From Desulfobacterales bacterium (GTDB lineage: Bacteria; Desulfobacterota; Desulfobacteria; Desulfobacterales; JAHEIW01): 5,807 nucleotides of DNA. How positions within the stretch are numbered: position 1 is the stretch's first letter; each line of letters begins with the position of its first letter. Below are positions 1-5,603 of the stretch, in pieces. A model generated the notes under the pieces. That model had not been told where the DNA came from. It was given only the letters and a program-made list of their open reading frames with translations, and made no database searches. Position numbers and translations under genes: made by a program. The stretch spans positions 1 through 5,807 of the forward strand of contig JAQYWI010000283.1 of NCBI GenBank assembly GCA_030145015.1, written 5' to 3'.

Positions 1-1101
1 AATGACATTTTCCAATGCATCGGGGGTGTGGGCATAATCCACATACACAAACCGGCCGCTATCATTTTCAATGCGCTCCAGACGACCCGGTATGGCCGCA
101 ACGGCATTTATTCCGGATTTAAGGTTCTCGGTCGGCAGATTCAGCGCCGATCCAACGCCGGCCGCACACAGAATATTTTCCAGGTTGTGCCCGCCGACAA
201 GCTGGGATTTAAAATCAAATTTTCCGCCGGGTGTTTCAATTTCTCCCGCAATACCGTTTAGGTCACATTTTACACTCACGCTTCGAACCGTATCACCCGG
301 CCCGGACCCGATTTTAATTGCCGGAACTTGCAGGCTGTTCGCCAGTTCTTTACCCTCTGAACTGTTGCAATTAATGACGGCAACGGCCTGATCTTTTTTG
401 GGCCCGGTAAGGAGATAGTCGCTAAACAATCTTTTTTTGCTGGCCCAATAAGATTCCATGTTTCCGTGAAAATCGAGATGATCCTGGCTTAGGTTAATAA
501 ACACGGCCACATCAAACCAGCAGCTTCCGATCCGGTAAAGGTCAATCGCATGCGACGATGCTTCCATGACGACATGGGTGACGCCGGCCCGCAGCATATC
601 AGCTAAAATTCGCTGTAAATCAAGCGACTCGGGTGTGGTAACCGGGTTGTCAAAGCACTTGCCCGCATACCGGTAATTGATGGTTCCGATAACACCAACG
701 CTGTATCCGGCCTGCTGCAGGATACTTTCCACCAGATAAGCTGTGGTGGTCTTTCCGTTGGTGCCGGTAATACCGATGACCGTCAGCCGCTCAGATGGCC
801 GGCCGTAAAACCAGGCGGCAATATCGGCCAGTGTTTGCCGGGTATTGCTTACCTGGATGTTAAGGATCTCACTTCTTAATTCTTTTTGCGATACGACCGC
901 GACGGCACCTTTTTTTAGGGCCGCCTCGATAAAATCGTGGCCATCGGCGGCATGACCCGCTATGGCAACAAACAACCCGCCGGGCTTAACCTCCTGGGCG
1001 CGGTAATGAACCGACTTAATTTCCGGATCTGTGCTCTTCCGAGCGCCTTTATGATCAACCCGGAGTGTTTTTAGAGCCTTAATGAGATCCGAAAATTTCA
1101 C
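1..1101 (-). CDS. murE: MurE, UDP-MurNAc-tripeptide synthetase (partial, C-terminus cut by window edge)
   Basis: Cytoplasmic ATP-dependent ligase that adds the third residue (normally meso-diaminopimelate in Gram-negatives) to UDP-MurNAc-L-Ala-D-Glu. The frame is open without a stop from a GTG at 1101 to the left edge, 367 codons; the family is near 490-500 residues, so about 130 are missing. Visible by hand translation: the Mur-ligase P-loop GITGTNGKTTT (residues 110-120), TTPES (155-159), MEASSHA (179-185), DHLDFHG (207-213), Lys222 in YWASK as the likely carbamylated lysine, GGHNLEN (303-309), the IPGRLE turn (337-342) and DYAHTPDAL (355-363). The DNPR-type motif that reads out meso-DAP falls outside the window. 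Start: the GTG overlaps the ftsI stop codon (GTGA) and has a GAGG ribosome binding site at 1109-1112, seven bases upstream, so translation is probably coupled to ftsI. The N-terminus MKFSDLIKAL fits the family. Confidence 0.96.
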   Translation of the reverse strand, partial: MKFSDLIKALKTLRVDHKGARKSTDPEIKSVHYRAQEVKPGGLFVAIAGHAADGHDFIEAALKKGAVAVVSQKELRSEILNIQVSNTRQTLADIAAWFYGRPSERLTVIGITGTNGKTTTAYLVESILQQAGYSVGVIGTINYRYAGKCFDNPVTTPESLDLQRILADMLRAGVTHVVMEASSHAIDLYRIGSCWFDVAVFINLSQDHLDFHGNMESYWASKKRLFSDYLLTGPKKDQAVAVINCNSSEGKELANSLQVPAIKIGSGPGDTVRSVSVKCDLNGIAGEIETPGGKFDFKSQLVGGHNLENILCAAGVGSALNLPTENLKSGINAVAAIPGRLERIENDSGRFVYVDYAHTPDALENVI

Positions 1102-2825
1102 CCTCTAACCTCGATCCTGTGGGAGGTCGCAAATCGTTTTGTTCCGCTTTGAGGCGGTATGTTGAGATAATTTAGCGCTTCACGGGCAATTCGGCGAAAC
1201 ACCGGTGCTGCTACCGTCCCGCCGTAATATTTTCCTTTGGGCTCGTCAATTACGATCAGTATCGCTAATTTCGGATTTTCGACCGGGGTAAACCCCACAA
1301 ACGAAGCGATATGCTTGTTATGCAAATAGACACCATCGTCACCGAGTTTGCGGGCGGTTCCGGTTTTGCCGCCGACGCTATAGTTCTCAAGGGCGGCATT
1401 CGTTCCGGTGCCGCCTTCGGCGATGACCGTTTTCATGATATTTCTAAGCGTTCGGGCGGTCTTTTCCGAGATAACGCGCCTTACGGTTTGGGGCTGAAAT
1501 TGTTTTAGCGTTTGACCGCTTTGATCCGTGATGGCCTTAACAAAATAGGGCTTCATCAGGATCCCGTCATTGGCAATAGCTGAAGCCGCCGTGATGAGTT
1601 GTATGGCGGATACCGCAACACCATAACCAAAGGCGATGGAGCCGGTATCCACAGACGTCCAATACTTGTAGTGGGCCAGGCTGCCGGCGGTTTCCCCGGG
1701 AGAGTCGATCCCGGTCTTTGCGCCGAAACCAAATTTCTGAAACATCCGGTAAAGTTTTTGGGGCCCAACTTTTTCGCTAACTTTGACAGCCCCGATATTG
1801 CTCGAATATTTAATGATTTGTTGCAGTGACAGCCAGCCGTGCTTTTTGATGTCATGGACGACATTTCGTCCGATTTTATAGGCACCGTTTTCGCAATAAA
1901 AGATACTGCTTGCTTTGATATTTCCGGAATCGAGCGCGGCCGCAGCGCTGAATATTTTCATCGTAGAGCCCGGTTCAAACGGATCCGTTATGGCCCGGTT
2001 GCGCCACAGCTCTTTGTTGAAATCGGTATAGGCATTCGGGTTGAAAAACGGAGCATGCGCCAGGGCCAGGACGGCACCGGATTGAGGCTCCATTACAATT
2101 GCCATTCCCGATCGGGCGGAATATTCCTTGATGGTATCTTCCAATGCACTTTCGGTGATATACTGTAGGCCGCGGTCAATGGTCAGGACGATGTTATAGC
2201 CACCGCTGTGACCTCCTTTTTTGTGCTCCTCGTTGAAAACTTTACCAAACGCGTCCTGTAAAACCGTGAAGTTATTATCCGAACCCCGTAGATACCTGTC
2301 ATAGGAAAATTCGATTCCCTCCAGGCCGTAACCGTCAAGGCCTGTAAATCCGATCGCCTGTGATGCCAGCGTTTTATTGGGATAGAAGCGGTTGCGCTCC
2401 GGTACAAACTCGATACCATCGAGTTCCAGCGCTTTCACCGCGGCGGTTTCCTTGGGGCTGGCCTGGCGTTTGATCCAGACAAACGGACTTTTGGATTTGA
2501 GTTTCTTTTGTATTTTGCGACGATCCGTTTTTAAAATCTTTGCCAGCGCTTTGGACGTGGCTTGCGGATTCTTGATTTTAGCCGGCCGGGCGGCAATAGA
2601 GGTTACATCGATGCTGACGGCCATTTCCCTGAAATTGCGGTCATAGACCGTTCCCCTTTTACCGTTTGATTTAAAGGACTTTTCATACTCGTTTGAGGCT
2701 TTTTGGGCCAGCCAGGGACTGCGATACACCTGCAGATGGACGGCTTTGGCGCCAATCACCGCAAACAGAACGATGAAGATAAATCCCACAAAAAAAACTC
2801 GCAATTTCATGTATTTATTAGTCAT
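1098..2825 (-). CDS. ftsI: FtsI / PBP3, septal peptidoglycan transpeptidase
   Basis: Class B penicillin-binding protein that crosslinks septal peptidoglycan in the periplasm as part of the divisome (FtsW-FtsI with FtsQLB). It has 575 residues, close to the E. coli length of 588. Order of parts: short basic N-terminus, one membrane span at about residues 9-28, the class B dimerisation signature RGTVYDRN (57-64), a pedestal region, then the transpeptidase domain with the SxxK box STMK (catalytic Ser287, Lys290), SSN (341-343) and KTGTA (487-491). I see no C-terminal PASTA domain; the protein ends soon after the penicillin-binding fold. Start: ATG at 2825; an in-frame ATG five codons later (2810) is the only near alternative, since a TAA closes the frame upstream at 2873-2871 with no ATG, GTG or TTG between. 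Neither start has a clear Shine-Dalgarno sequence. It follows ftsL after a repeat-filled 122-bp gap and overlaps murE. Confidence 0.96.
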   Translation of the reverse strand: MTNKYMKLRVFFVGFIFIVLFAVIGAKAVHLQVYRSPWLAQKASNEYEKSFKSNGKRGTVYDRNFREMAVSIDVTSIAARPAKIKNPQATSKALAKILKTDRRKIQKKLKSKSPFVWIKRQASPKETAAVKALELDGIEFVPERNRFYPNKTLASQAIGFTGLDGYGLEGIEFSYDRYLRGSDNNFTVLQDAFGKVFNEEHKKGGHSGGYNIVLTIDRGLQYITESALEDTIKEYSARSGMAIVMEPQSGAVLALAHAPFFNPNAYTDFNKELWRNRAITDPFEPGSTMKIFSAAAALDSGNIKASSIFYCENGAYKIGRNVVHDIKKHGWLSLQQIIKYSSNIGAVKVSEKVGPQKLYRMFQKFGFGAKTGIDSPGETAGSLAHYKYWTSVDTGSIAFGYGVAVSAIQLITAASAIANDGILMKPYFVKAITDQSGQTLKQFQPQTVRRVISEKTARTLRNIMKTVIAEGGTGTNAALENYSVGGKTGTARKLGDDGVYLHNKHIASFVGFTPVENPKLAILIVIDEPKGKYYGGTVAAPVFRRIAREALNYLNIPPQSGTKRFATSHRIEVRG

Positions 2826-2881
2826 CCCAGAAGTGGCCCATTCCCAGTTAATTTTGGACTGGAAAGCGTGTTATCATTTTG

Positions 2882-2933
2882 AAAATTTGCATTTCGAATT
2901 TGTTTCGAATTTCGCATTTCGTGCTTCGAATTT
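2882..2933 (-). repeat. Short-period TTCGAA/CGAAAT repeat in the ftsL-ftsI gap
   Basis: The 122-bp gap between ftsL and ftsI is largely made of iterated short words. Read on the minus strand, GAAATTCGAA and CGAAATGC recur, giving three TTCGAA palindromes at 2893-2898, 2904-2909 and 2925-2930, and two further copies of the plus-strand word GCATTTCG (2889-2896 and 2913-2920). The arrangement looks like a low-complexity interspersed repeat rather than coding or operator DNA. My impression, from memory only, is that words of this style are common between genes of environmental Desulfobacterota genomes. Confidence 0.6.
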
Positions 2934-2946
2934 CCGGCATAGCCGG
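2934..2946 (-). other. Small GC-rich hairpin just after the ftsL stop codon
   Basis: CCGGC-ATA-GCCGG is a perfect 5-bp stem with a 3-nt loop, starting one base after the ftsL stop. No T-run follows on the minus strand (the next bases are AAATTCG), so it is not a standard intrinsic terminator. It may mark the boundary of the adjacent repeat or act as a weak processing or stability element within the operon mRNA. Confidence 0.45.
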
Positions 2947-2947
2947 C

Positions 2948-3241
2948 TCAGGGTACTAAAATGAGCTGTTTGTTTGTCGGCAAAATAAGACCCAGCTGCT
3001 GCTTGGCGATTTCGGCAATGCGCTGGGGCGATTTTAGCCGCGCCAGTTCAATTTTTAAATTATCCTGCATCATCACCAACCGTTCCTGATTGGCAGCGAG
3101 GTCGGAAATTTCATATCGGACCTGGATGCTCTGGACGCGGCACCACGTGTAAAAAAGGAGTTCGATAATAAAAAGACCCATAAAAATCAGACAGGCAGCC
3201 AGTACTTTGGGATTTCGAGTCTTTTTTTTTCTGCGTTTCAT
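2948..3241 (-). CDS. ftsL: FtsL, divisome scaffold protein
   Basis: Small bitopic membrane protein that forms the FtsQLB complex and helps activate FtsWI at the septum. It has 97 residues, typical for FtsL. A very basic cytoplasmic tail (MKRRKKKTRNPK) is followed by a single membrane span at about residues 13-32, then a periplasmic helix with spaced hydrophobics (about 38-70) suited to a coiled coil, and the family-typical end SPQRIAEIAKQQLGL (71-85). FtsL sequences are poorly conserved, so the call leans on size, topology, this C-terminal motif and position between rsmH and ftsI. Start: ATG at 3241; an in-frame TGA at 3259-3257 leaves no room for an earlier start. The nearest Shine-Dalgarno-like bases (GAGA) are about 13-15 bases upstream, which is poor spacing. 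Confidence 0.92.
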   Translation of the reverse strand: MKRRKKKTRNPKVLAACLIFMGLFIIELLFYTWCRVQSIQVRYEISDLAANQERLVMMQDNLKIELARLKSPQRIAEIAKQQLGLILPTNKQLILVP

Positions 3242-3304
3242 GGTTTTTGCCGATTCTCAGGGTCCGGTAAAAACGAAAGCTGGAACTTTGATTCATCAAA
3301 TCTG

Positions 3305-3391
3305 TCAAACAGTCCAAGCAAATACGACCAGTAAGAGCAATAAAATGAACTGCAATAAAAAAACGATCTTATCAATCTTTGCCATAAACAT
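3305..3391 (-). CDS. Possible small single-span membrane peptide, 26 or 28 residues, unrecognised
   Basis: In the long rsmH-ftsL gap an ATG at 3391 (or the in-frame ATG at 3385) opens a frame that ends at TGA 3307-3305. From the second ATG it reads MAKIDKIVFLLQFILLLL and then LVVFAWTV: a short lysine-containing head followed by about 19 unbroken hydrophobic residues, as in a one-span protein with its N-terminus inside. A weak AGAG lies at 3396-3399, 4 or 10 bases before the two ATGs. It is on the same strand as the operon and outside the repeats that fill the rest of the gap. I do not recognise a family. A T-rich stretch can give such a frame by chance, so this is a candidate only. Confidence 0.42.
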   Translation of the reverse strand: MFMAKIDKIVFLLQFILLLLLVVFAWTV

Positions 3392-3406
3392 TTTTCTCTA
3401 AGTTAT

Positions 3407-3467
3407 AATCTGCGTAATCTGCGAAATCTGCGGATAAATACTCCCTTACAATCTGCATAATCTTCGG
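3407..3467 (-). repeat. 9-bp AATCTGCGN short tandem repeat
   Basis: On the plus strand three adjoining units AATCTGCGT, AATCTGCGA and AATCTGCGG fill 3407-3433, and two degenerate units AATCTGCAT and AATCTTCGG follow at 3450-3467. The same word returns at 3534-3542 (GATCTGCGG), 3559-3567 (AATCTGAGC) and 3568-3576 (AATCTGCGG) inside the second 109-bp unit. This is a non-coding short-period repeat located between rsmH and the small ORF. Confidence 0.7.
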
Positions 3468-3533
3468 ATTGCTGTTAGTTCCGAGCCTCAAACACCATTT
3501 AACCAATCAACTATTTAACGATTTAACCAAATT
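3425..3533 (-). repeat. Composite 109-bp repeat, unit A
   Basis: First of two adjoining units. Its left part carries the AATCTGCGG-type words; its right part (3488-3527) carries, read on the minus strand, 8-bp words GTTAAATC, GTTAAATA, GTTGATTG and GTTAAATG in a row. Unit B begins directly at 3534, and the two align without gaps at an offset of 109. By hand count 88 of 109 positions agree. The last 51 bp are nearly identical (49 of 51, including 40 identical in a row), while the first 58 bp have diverged. Confidence 0.75.
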
Positions 3534-3642
3534 GATCTGCGGATAAACATTCTTTTCTAATCTGAGCAATCTGCGGTCTGCAGTCCGACCTGAGCTTCAA
3601 ACACCATTTAACCAATCAACTATTTAACGATTTAACTAAATT
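3534..3642 (-). repeat. Composite 109-bp repeat, unit B, overlapping the 3' end of rsmH
   Basis: Second copy of the unit described at 3425-3533. Its last seven bases (3636-3642) are the final isoleucine codon, one base of the preceding lysine codon and the TAG stop of rsmH. The repeat therefore reaches into the gene and defines its stop codon. The matching end of unit A has C in place of T at 3528, where the rsmH stop codon in unit B has its second base (3637). Confidence 0.75.
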
Positions 3643-4574
3643 TTTTCCGCTGCCCTAAGCCGGGTGCTGCGGGCCATCGGGTTGACTGCGATTTCATTTT
3701 CGCCCGGTCGCACAACTCTTTTTGTCAAAACGCGCATCACGCTTTTCTGACCGCAGGCGCATTCGGGCAATTTCGGTGGACAGATGCATCCCTTTTCCAT
3801 TGCTTTGATATTTTGTTTGACGATGCGATCCTCCAGTGAATGAAACGATAAAACGCAGAGCCGGCCCTTTGGGTTCAACCAATCGGCGACGCCGGCCATA
3901 AACGCGTTGAGCACCTCGAGTTCCCTGTTCACCGCAATCCGCAGCGCCATAAACACCCGGGTGGCCGGATGGATGCGGTGTTTTGTCTGCGTTTGACGGG
4001 GAATCGCGCTCAATACGATTTGGCTCAGTTCTTTGCTGGTTTGGATTTTTTTCTGCCTGCGGTTTTTTACGACCCTGCGGGCAATCCGCCTGGACCAGCG
4101 TTCTTCCCCGAAGTCTTTAAAAATTTTTCGGAGCTCCTCCTCCGCTAAATTGTTGACTAAATCGTCGGCTTTGGTTGCGGATTGTTTATCCATCCGCATA
4201 TCCAGCGGCTCATCCTTATTGAAGCTAAAACCCCTGCCGCTGTTCTCAAGCTGATGCAGCGATAGCCCGAGATCGAGCAGGATGCCGTCAACGGCATCTA
4301 TTTTTAATTGGGCTAAATATTGAGGCAGATTTAGGAAATTGCCATGGAAGAGGTGGATATTTGATGAATAGGATTGCAGGGCCTTTTTGGCATTTGTGAT
4401 GGCGTCAATGTCTTGGTCGATCCCAATGAATAAACCATCCGGCAGAATCCGTTCACATATGGCTCTGGCATGACCCGAACCACCTAGGGTACAGTCCGTA
4501 TAGGTTTTGCCCGGCCTACAGTTCAGATATTGGATCGTCTCGTTGAGCATTGCAGGGATGTGTCTGTACGCCAT
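3636..4574 (-). CDS. rsmH: RsmH (MraW), 16S rRNA cytosine-N4 methyltransferase
   Basis: S-adenosylmethionine-dependent enzyme that methylates N4 of C1402 in the decoding centre of 16S rRNA; in E. coli it also antagonises MraZ. It has 312 residues, the normal length. Motifs: HIPAML (5-10), SAM-binding DCTLGGSGHA (27-36), acidic GIDQD (51-55), LLDLGLSLHQLE (99-110), GRGFSF (113-118), LDMRMD (124-129), FGEERWSRRIA (155-165), HPATRVFMALRIAVNREL (202-219), SFHSLEDRIVK (243-253), and a cysteine cluster C263, C265, C272, C274 in the family's usual place. Two small departures: Cys28 where most relatives have Gly, and Ser33 in the glycine run. Start: ATG at 4574 lies 4 bp after the mraZ stop, with an AGGA at 4585-4588 inside the end of mraZ, 10 bases upstream. 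The two are surely co-transcribed. Confidence 0.97.
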   Translation of the reverse strand: MAYRHIPAMLNETIQYLNCRPGKTYTDCTLGGSGHARAICERILPDGLFIGIDQDIDAITNAKKALQSYSSNIHLFHGNFLNLPQYLAQLKIDAVDGILLDLGLSLHQLENSGRGFSFNKDEPLDMRMDKQSATKADDLVNNLAEEELRKIFKDFGEERWSRRIARRVVKNRRQKKIQTSKELSQIVLSAIPRQTQTKHRIHPATRVFMALRIAVNRELEVLNAFMAGVADWLNPKGRLCVLSFHSLEDRIVKQNIKAMEKGCICPPKLPECACGQKSVMRVLTKRVVRPGENEIAVNPMARSTRLRAAEKI

Positions 4575-4578
4575 AGAT

Positions 4579-5025
4579 TTAGAGTCCTAATTTGGCAATT
4601 TCGTTTCTGACCTCCTCCTTTTTAAAATCTTTTTCCAATGCGATGTTTTCCTGCTCCCACTTTTCGCGGGCCCAGATTTCAAAATGTTCGAGGACACCGA
4701 CCAGCACGATTTCTTTGTTAAAATCCGCATACTGCCTTAAGCTTTGCGGTATGAGAATGCGGTCCTGCTTGTCGCAGCTGCACTCAAAGGCCCCCCCGAT
4801 AAACACCCGTCTGAACCGGCGCATGTTCCCGCTGGTTTCGGCCAGCGATAAGATCTTGTTTTCTAAATTTCGCCACTCTTTAAATGGATAAGCAACCAGG
4901 CAGTTGTCCATGCGCGAAATCATCACCCCATCACCGTCCTTCGACTTGATAAACTGCCGAAATCGGGCCGGTATGATCAGGCGACCTTTGTTATCGATTG
5001 TATGAAATGAACTGCCTCGGAGCAT
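4579..5025 (-). CDS. mraZ: MraZ, AbrB-like transcriptional regulator of the dcw cluster
   Basis: DNA-binding protein that assembles into rings and binds phased direct repeats upstream of its own gene; in E. coli it represses the dcw promoter. It has 148 residues, the family's usual size. It is built of two swapped-hairpin AbrB/SpoVT-like repeats, each with the DxxxR...P signature: DNKGRLIIPARFR (11-23) and DKQDRILIPQSLR (85-97). In the second copy Asp88 replaces the usual Gly (DKQGR). Start: ATG at 5025, preceded by GGAG at 5030-5033 with a short 4-base spacer; MLRGSSFHTID matches the family's N-terminus. It is the first gene of the cluster, and the putative operator and promoter lie directly upstream. 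Confidence 0.97.
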   Translation of the reverse strand: MLRGSSFHTIDNKGRLIIPARFRQFIKSKDGDGVMISRMDNCLVAYPFKEWRNLENKILSLAETSGNMRRFRRVFIGGAFECSCDKQDRILIPQSLRQYADFNKEIVLVGVLEHFEIWAREKWEQENIALEKDFKKEEVRNEIAKLGL

Positions 5026-5055
5026 AATTCTCCATCCTATTCCACTTTAATCCAC
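5026..5055 (-). promoter_or_regulatory. Putative MraZ operator: three 10-bp direct repeats
   Basis: Read toward mraZ the 30 bases before its ATG fall into three units: GTGGATTAAA (5055-5046), GTGGAATAGG (5045-5036) and ATGGAGAATT (5035-5026). All share (G/A)TGGA, spaced exactly 10 bp. The known E. coli MraZ site is three TGGGN words separated by 5 bp, which gives the same 10-bp phasing. The third unit contains the ribosome binding site GGAG. The repeats would lie just downstream of the predicted transcript start, so MraZ binding could block both elongation and access to the ribosome binding site region. The role is inferred from this architecture. Confidence 0.78.
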
Positions 5056-5076
5056 TGTACTATCAATTTAAGTACA
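5056..5076. promoter_or_regulatory. Inverted repeat over the -10 and start site of mraZ
   Basis: TGTACT (5056-5061) and AGTACA (5071-5076) are perfect 6-bp inverted arms separated by 9 bp. The pair spans the candidate -10 and the predicted start point and abuts the MraZ-type repeats. This position suits a dimeric repressor, but short arms in AT-rich DNA can occur by chance. Confidence 0.35.
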
Positions 5077-5094
5077 TATTGTAGGTGGTGTCAA
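5066..5094 (-). promoter_or_regulatory. Candidate sigma70 promoter of mraZ and the dcw operon
   Basis: On the minus strand a perfect -35 TTGACA (5094-5089) is followed by a 17-base spacer and a -10 TTAAAT (5071-5066, four of six consensus bases). Predicted start is near 5059, giving a leader of about 34 bases that contains the three MraZ-type repeats. The perfect -35 with ideal spacing directly upstream of the operator makes this the best promoter in the region. Confidence 0.65.
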
Positions 5095-5124
5095 GAAAAA
5101 AATATAACAAATAATGTAATTTCT

Positions 5125-5153
5125 ATAATAATTCTTAAAACTTAAAAAGTCTA
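5125..5153 (-). promoter_or_regulatory. Weak second promoter candidate upstream of mraZ
   Basis: TAGACT (5153-5148) and TATTAT (5130-5125) have a 17-base spacing and point toward mraZ, about 100 bases upstream of its start. The surrounding 70 bases are nearly all A and T, so matches of this quality are expected by chance. Confidence 0.25.
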
Positions 5154-5171
5154 CCAAAAATTTTAAACAGG

Positions 5172-5191
5172 GTGGAGTATTGTGGAGAAAA
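5172..5191 (+). promoter_or_regulatory. Second pair of MraZ-box-like 10-bp repeats, opposite orientation
   Basis: GTGGAGTATT (5172-5181) and GTGGAGAAAA (5182-5191) repeat the GTGGA word with the same 10-bp phase as the operator next to mraZ, but on the plus strand and about 115 bp further away. The next 10-mer, GTAAAAAAAT, keeps only the first two bases. It could be an auxiliary MraZ site or the remains of a divergent control region. Confidence 0.4.
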
Positions 5192-5194
5192 GTA

Positions 5195-5521
5195 AAAAAA
5201 TTGACGGTGGCAGGACGAAAATAAGGCCAGGAAAAAGGCGCCGGCGGAGGATTTAATCAAATCCTATTGAACCTACTGTAATCATATGAATTAACAGTAC
5301 ACTTGATTTCCACCATCACCTGTTTTGTCTGTTTCCGAAACCAGAGAGCGCGTCAATTAAATGTCACAAAATGCCAATTGCTTAGCTGCTTTGGACGGAT
5401 CGCAAAAGAAAAAGGCATACGGAATACAAAAGATCAAGATATTTTTTACTCAATAATATTCATAACGTACTAAAATTTAACTAAAAAAATAATTTTCGGG
5501 CTTTATTTAAATTTTGAAAAC
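5195..5521. other. AT-rich stretch with no recognisable gene
   Basis: Neither strand has a frame here with a plausible start, ribosome binding site and protein-like composition, and no tRNA or known RNA fold is apparent by eye. It contains a 7-bp hairpin AGGATTT-AATC-AAATCCT at 5248-5265 without a T-run, and the inverted repeat at 5274-5299. It separates the dcw promoter from whatever lies to the right. Confidence 0.6.
5274..5299. repeat. Inverted repeat TACTGT / ACAGTA
   Basis: Perfect 6-bp arms at 5274-5279 and 5294-5299 are separated by 14 bp that contain a central CATATG. Allowing one bulged base the arms extend to nine pairs. The half-sites resemble the outer parts of a LexA box, but the spacing is 6 bp too long. 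It may be an operator for an unknown regulator or chance. Confidence 0.35.
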
Positions 5522-5547
5522 TATTTTCCTTTTTTAAAAGGAAAATA
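5522..5547. repeat. Perfect 26-bp AT-rich palindrome
   Basis: The 12-bp arms TATTTTCCTTTT (5522-5533) and AAAAGGAAAATA (5536-5547) are exact complements around two T bases. As RNA it would close with a small loop at the centre. The flanks are AT-rich on both sides, so it could act as a weak terminator in either direction or as a protein-binding palindrome. It is the first of three consecutive inverted repeats. Confidence 0.55.
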
Positions 5548-5560
5548 AAACCAATCATTT

Positions 5561-5583
5561 CAAGTTCCCGGGCACAGAACTTG
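5561..5583. repeat. Inverted repeat CAAGTTC / GAACTTG
   Basis: Exact 7-bp arms at 5561-5567 and 5577-5583 enclose a 9-base loop; a CCCGGG hexamer spans 5567-5572. It sits between the AT-rich palindrome and the terminator hairpin. Its function is unknown. Confidence 0.45.
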
Positions 5584-5603
5584 CGAAATTTTTGTAAACA
5601 ATT

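Noticed and set aside
28..391. Two plus-strand frames of 77 and 106 codons
   Set aside because: Both lie antisense to murE, whose frame carries clear motifs throughout.
3111..3317. A 68-codon minus-strand frame overlapping ftsL
   Set aside because: It overlaps most of ftsL in another frame, begins with TTG without a ribosome binding site, and has no membrane span or recognisable motif.
3407..3642. CRISPR array
   Set aside because: There are only two long units, they adjoin without unique spacers, and their inner words are short tandem repeats.
5050..5308. Diverged inverted copy of the mraZ promoter (minus 5085-5049 versus plus 5272-5308)
   Set aside because: About 25 of 37 positions agree by hand, mostly in CCTAC and AGTACA blocks. 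In DNA this rich in A and T such a match can arise by chance.
5570..5586. Sigma54-like GGGCAC-N5-TTGCG on the plus strand
   Set aside because: The GG and GC are 10 bp apart as required, but the terminator hairpin starts within about 10 bases of the predicted start, there is no gene to drive, and the bases belong to an inverted repeat. It is probably chance.
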